From: Lichenostomus cassidix
Taxonomy: Eukaryota; Chordata; Aves; Passeriformes; Meliphagidae
Length of the DNA: 64,000 bases
Assembly: GCA_008360975.2 (NCBI GenBank)
Contig: CM039179.1
Coordinates: 56,148,666-56,212,665, forward strand
Direction: 5' to 3'
Shown: piece after piece, positions 59,496 through 64,000 of the stretch
How positions within the stretch are numbered: position 1 is the stretch's first letter
Layout of the letters: each line of letters starts with the position of its first letter
Position numbers and translations under genes: made by a program
The notes under the pieces: model-generated
The model's input: the letters and a program-made list of their open reading frames with translations, nothing else
Database searches by the model: none
What the model was told of the DNA's origin: nothing

Positions 59496-62289
59496 AAAGA
59501 ACATTGTGTTCCAAAATGTAAATTGCTTGTTGAAGGTATTTTCCTTGTTTCGATTGTTTTAGCCAAAAATAACACAGCTAGTATGTGTAGTAATGTGGAA
59601 TATGTCCACCTCTATGTGCATAATCCAAAACCACCAGAAAACGTTAATATATACAGGAATAGGCACTCTACAACAGCTTTCCGGGAACACACTTTAAAAA
59701 GTATCTTTTTCTTTTTATTGTGTAATACTTCCTCAGGTCTGAAATAAGAAAGCAGTTATATGCTAGTCATGCATTTCTGAGTTATTACTGAGTAGTTATT
59801 TCTCAGTATTTCCGCGTATAGACAAGCTCTAAATGCAAGCAGTATTTACCTTTATTTTTGGAGTAATATAGTTGAAACAATGTAAACATGACTCAATTTA
59901 AAGAAGGGCCTGACAATCCAAAAGCTATCCCTGCAGATTCAGAGATACAGGTACTGATTGGATTGATCTGTGGCTGAGACGGAAATACATATGGAAAGCA
60001 GCAGGCAGCATGTTCCTCAGAGAGGAATCTTGGCCATGTCAGAAGTTCAGCACAGAAATTGTGAGCAAGGAATCTGTCAGTTCCTGTTTGTCTTGACTTC
60101 ATTTAGGAAGGAGAGACTTTGTGTCCATTCCATGGAGGTAACTCAGACAACAACTAAAAGACATCTGAAAGGTATCTGTTTCACTTCATGATGGAAAGTT
60201 AAAAGTAAGGCCTGAATGCTACCTGTCCAGGAACAAGAGTACGTAAGTGGATAACATAGCCCAATATAATGGTTTAGATCAGCATTGCAAAGGGTTGAAA
60301 AGATTCTTGAGAAAGAGAGACGAGGAGAGTGCAGGGTATACTACCACTGAGGATTTCACAGAAAGAAAATAGTCAGAGACAAGGGCACCAGTCTCAAAGT
60401 AATAATGGTCTTCCCCAGATGACAGAAAACAAATCTTAAGAAGAGACAGTCAGATTATAGCCTTTAATCAAGAGAATCTTCTGTTTTCTGTGTTCTTGAA
60501 TGCAGTATTCTGACACCATAGGACATCTGTGATAGTGATTCCAGTCTATTATGGATATATAAAAACTCCCCCCGAGAGAGGAGGCAGCTTATCACTCCTG
60601 CTAGGGTGACTCTAAGGTACTGATCTAGATAAATTTCCACTGCTATATGTTTTTTCTGGTCCTCTAGATGGCCAAGTCATGGAGTTAATGGCAATTCATC
60701 CATTTGCCTGCATTTCTCATGGGTGAAACTCCAAGTGTAGTGCTGGTAGGAAGAAAGGAAGGGGAAAAGGAAAAGAAAAGTGAGTAAAAATCTGAGATGA
60801 GGCTGAAAACCAGCCAGGTTACGCACTCAGTGTGTCATACTCTTTCATGAGTTAGCTTGAGTGTGACAAAAAGATCAGGAGGTTTCCAAGTGTAACTTTC
60901 ATCAGTGTCAAAGACTGCCTCTTTGTCTATGGCTGTCTAACTGAAGACTTCTTTGATGCATTTATTTGAGAACATGCAAACTCACTAATTCCCAACACAC
61001 AGGTTTTTACTGGATCAATTGTAAGGACTGGGCATTAACCTTGTGCCTGAGTTAGTGGATCTGCTATGAAGTCTGCTTTAGCAGACTTCTCAGGAGATCA
61101 TCTGTGTGCTCATTTCATTTCTGGACAGTGTGTAACAAACCTTGGAGAGGAAAAAATAGTTGACAAAAGGGACAACAATATAATACCATATCTCTGTCAT
61201 TTTTTACCTCCAAAATGTTTATTTGTATAGCTGAATAGGGCTATGATTCTGATTTAGGTAGTGCAATTAGCACTTAATTTTTTCAAGATGGCAGTGGTGA
61301 TAACTACATGGACTGTTATGTCTTCAGGTGAGCAAACACACTGAACATCATTAATAAGAGGCATGCTAGAATTCACTACATTATAAAGACAAACACATTT
61401 CAGAGTAACTTGTGACTGCTGACACTTGCTTCCATTTAATTTTTATTAACTATTGTTTATTACCTGAGTCAAGGAAAATCTGTTCATTATTTTATCAAAA
61501 TGCAGACAGGTGTTTTTCTAAACTGCTCCTCAAAGACTCTTTAACAATCTTCTTCCATTGCTAAAGTAGTCAGGGAAGTTATTAATGAATAGTGCAATAT
61601 TGCACAGATGCTATGGTGCAAAGTGACCAAAGCGATAGTGCAGTGGTAAATGGAATTCACTGGAGTAGGTAGGGGGTGAGGAAAGAGAAACAGTCAAGGA
61701 CAATTTTGCTTAGACAAATGAGCAGGATAAGATCTAAAGCCAGGAAAACAAATGAGGAGACTGAAAAGGAAACAAATGAGCAATAAAACAAAAGCCCACA
61801 GGGCAAAGCCATGCTTGTGATGAAGAGAACCAGCAGTATATTTTAAAGGCACAACAGAAGAAGAGTTTTGTGTACACTCTCATCTATAAGGTGCCATGAG
61901 GAAGTCTAGAAGTTTGTCTGCTGTTATGCAGTCATGGCACCTATCCTCCAAACCAGATTAGGTAATAAAATCAGTTTCTCATGAGTTAACAGCTGTGAAC
62001 TGTGAAAATTAATTTTCTGTTGTTGTATCTCCTAAATAATTCAGGTGTAGTCTGATGTCTCTATTTAAGCCAACAGCAGCTGCATGAGTGATAGGATTGC
62101 TGAGTCCTTCTACAGATGGAACACTAAGAAATTACATGAAGCTCTTGCAAAAGATAGTTCATGCTGGAGTGACAGAAGGAAGAACAAGGTGTGGGGTGGA
62201 TAATGGTGATGGTAAAACAACAGACAAGAGTAATGGCTTGGAAGGGTCAGACTGAAATTTTGGAAAAGCTCCACCCTTGGAGGGTTGGG
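59496..62289. other. Unannotated AT-rich sequence
   Basis: No gene or transposon is recognised apart from the hairpin at 61058-61099. A TATA-like GATATATAAAAAC at about 60553-60565, followed by CCCCCCGAGAG, is a possible isolated core promoter but has nothing recognisable downstream. A purine-rich segment lies at 60745-60783. Confidence 0.5.
61058..61099 (+). other. Short inverted repeat / hairpin
   Basis: Arms 61058-61076 and 61081-61099 pair at 16 of 19 positions around a TTTA loop. The inner nine pairs (GAAGTCTGC with GCAGACTTC) are perfect. It is shorter than a normal microRNA precursor stem and no longer outer stem is visible. It could act as RNA structure or be the remains of a palindromic insertion. 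Confidence 0.6.
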
Positions 62290-62470
62290 GAGCACAAGGA
62301 AAGATTGCTCAGAGAAACTGCGCTTTCACCATCCTTGTGGTTATGCAAGACTTGGCCAGTTCAGTGAAACACTGACCTACTTGGCTGTCACAGCAACAGT
62401 CCTGCTATGAAGGGGGCGTTGGACTAGATGACCTCCAGAGGTCTGTGACAACCCTTATTTCTCTAATCTG
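62290..62470 (+). mobile_element. CR1 3' UTR end, old
   Basis: GCTCAGAGAAACTGCGCTTTC, then a degraded middle, then GGGGGCGTTGGACTAGATGA and CCTCCAGAGGTCTGTGACAA match the final portion of CR1. The octamer tail is eroded (TTATTTCTCTAATCTG). No coding part remains. Confidence 0.75.
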
Positions 62471-62506
62471 CTGTTGTCTACTGTGAAATGTTTTCCTTTG
62501 AGTTAA

Positions 62507-62510
62507 CTGC

Positions 62511-62542
<32 letters not shown>
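62507..62542. repeat. (CTG)9 followed by (TG)n
   Basis: Nine perfect CTG units (62507-62533) pass directly into TGTGTGTGTA. It starts 37 bp after the CR1 end. Confidence 0.95.
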
Positions 62543-62705
62543 ATGTTGCAACTCCAGGTAAAAGACAGCAGCAAATCAAAGTAACAGTGGAACACAGCAT
62601 AAATGAACTGCAGAATTTCGAGATACTTACCTAAATTCATGGGGTTTTCTCTCTGTATTTTATGCATCTGAAGAGTGGGTATTTCTGCACCCCAAACCAT
62701 AATTC

Positions 62706-62722
62706 TTTTTTTTTTTTTTTTT
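62706..62722. repeat. Poly(T), 17 bp
   Basis: A pure run of T; no tailed retrocopy is recognised next to it. Confidence 0.9.
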
Positions 62723-64000
62723 AATGAACAGAGTAAGCCACTAGCAGAGTGCATACCTGTTATGTGCCTATCTCTCTTCCTGAGACAAAAGTGAAGAATT
62801 CACCTCTTGTGTCCTATTAATCTCCCCTGTCTCTTCCCCATGGTTAGAATATAATTCTCTGATTTCTGCTGTGCTTCTTGCTGAGGATCCTGATTCTTTA
62901 TGCTTTACATGCTCTCCTCAAAATACACTACAGCAGCAGCATTAGTCACTTTGGGACAAAGTGCTCTTGGATACAGCACATTGTTTTCTTCAACAGACAC
63001 ACAGAATGGATGGTATAGCTGAGGCTGCTTCTACAGTGCCTTTTAATGTTTCTGACATTCTCCAGTCTAATTGGAAAGCAGAACATAGCAGTGCCTGATT
63101 TACCCCTTTTATAGACATTTAAAATCATGCATTGCATGTGATTTTAGGACTCGAGGGAGGGTGGGGTGTAATTTTTACGTATATTTTCTAAATATAAATG
63201 TAGTGTTTCAAATATACTCTGAGCTGGTGCTAATGAAAATCTCTGGCAGATTGTGCCAAGTATTATTCATACTGTATTCTGTGGTAGATTGTACAACACA
63301 TGAGAAAGTTCATCTGGCACTTCCACTAACATTTATAAAACCTAGCAAATGCCACAAATCCTTCCTGTTTTAGTTATATGCTCCAGATAATGCTGGCTTT
63401 TTACTTTTGACTCTTCTTGGTGTTTCAAAAAACACTGCATTTCTAAAATATTTTTTAATTTACAGACTGCTCTCTCTCTTTGTCCCTCAATTTCTCTACG
63501 AAACCCCTACAAAAATATTCTTCCTCTTCATGGTGAAGGCAGAGTTTCATCTAATTTTTCTTGCCTAAAAGTTAGACATAAAGACTAAAGTAATCATTAA
63601 GACTATAGTCTACAGCTGAGAAAGAGTGATTATGAGAGAGTGATTCATCCTACAAGTTTTGGACTGCTATTTCAGGATAGCATGAAATTTCCTCTGTGAG
63701 TGCCTACTTATTTCCTTCACTGACTACATATGGTGCTGCTCACTCAGCTTCAGAAAAGATAATGTTAGGTGCAGTGGGTCCTTTCCTTGGATGCATTTCC
63801 TAGACTGCTGTATGAAGACTTCGGAACATGAGTTTCTGTGAAAGAAATCTTGATTCATGTGTGACTGACATATTTAAATGAAGAGGGTTTAAGTCTCTAG
63901 TGATGTAAGGATATTTAATTTTAGGTATTATAGCGGTATTTGTAGAATGTCTTGAGTTTGCTGTGAAAAATCAAATTTCTCTCTTCTAGGGATACCTGGC
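62723..64000. other. Unannotated AT-rich sequence
   Basis: No gene or transposon is recognised to the window end. Frames of about 60-70 codons (62946-63137 minus, 63161-63373 plus) have no domain. Confidence 0.55.

Noticed and set aside
1..64000. CRISPR arrays, operons, phage or plasmid features
   Set aside because: No regularly spaced repeats or dense coding are present. Sequence texture and CR1/LTR content are those of a bird nuclear genome.

Overview
The window looks like bird nuclear DNA, probably from a neoavian species, and most likely intergenic or deep intronic. It is AT-rich with few CpGs. Its interspersed repeats are almost all pieces of CR1, the dominant LINE of birds, plus avian endogenous-retrovirus LTRs. 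I found no protein-coding gene, tRNA, rRNA, CRISPR array or operon that I can support. The longer open frames either run antisense to CR1, cross simple repeats, or lack any recognisable domain.

Layout. 0-12 kb: a minus-strand CR1 piece that has lost its 3' end (1677-2275), a complete minus-strand LTR (3952-4516), a long TTCC/CTCC microsatellite (6989-7140) and the best-preserved CR1 tail (10021-10977). 12-18 kb: an old CR1 remnant, a candidate 62-bp exon with good splice signals (13306-13367), and a 668-bp solo LTR with a perfect 6-bp target-site duplication (TSD) (17306-17973). 18-39 kb: mostly featureless AT-rich sequence with short simple repeats and one CR1 tail (34715-34848). 39-41 kb: a three-layer nest, in which a CR1 is split by a long LTR that is itself split by a second solo LTR with its own 6-bp TSD. 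41-47 kb: CR1 pieces, including one in which an ORF1 esterase relic is joined directly to the CR1 3' UTR. 51-57 kb: three further LTRs, one with a 4-bp TSD and one with the U3/R layout of avian sarcoma-leukosis viruses. 58-64 kb: a CR1 tail on each strand, a short hairpin and a (CTG)9 tract.

Seven LTRs occur in 64 kb and none has internal retroviral sequence beside it, so all appear to be solo LTRs or fragments. TSDs of 4, about 5 and 6 bp suggest ERV1-, ERVL- and ERVK/alpha-beta-like integrases acted here. CR1 and LTR family assignments come from recognition of consensus motifs, not a database search, so subfamily names are withheld. I did not find a convincing new biological system. The most informative structures are the nested insertion, the set of TSD-bounded solo LTRs and the rearranged CR1 with an esterase relic.
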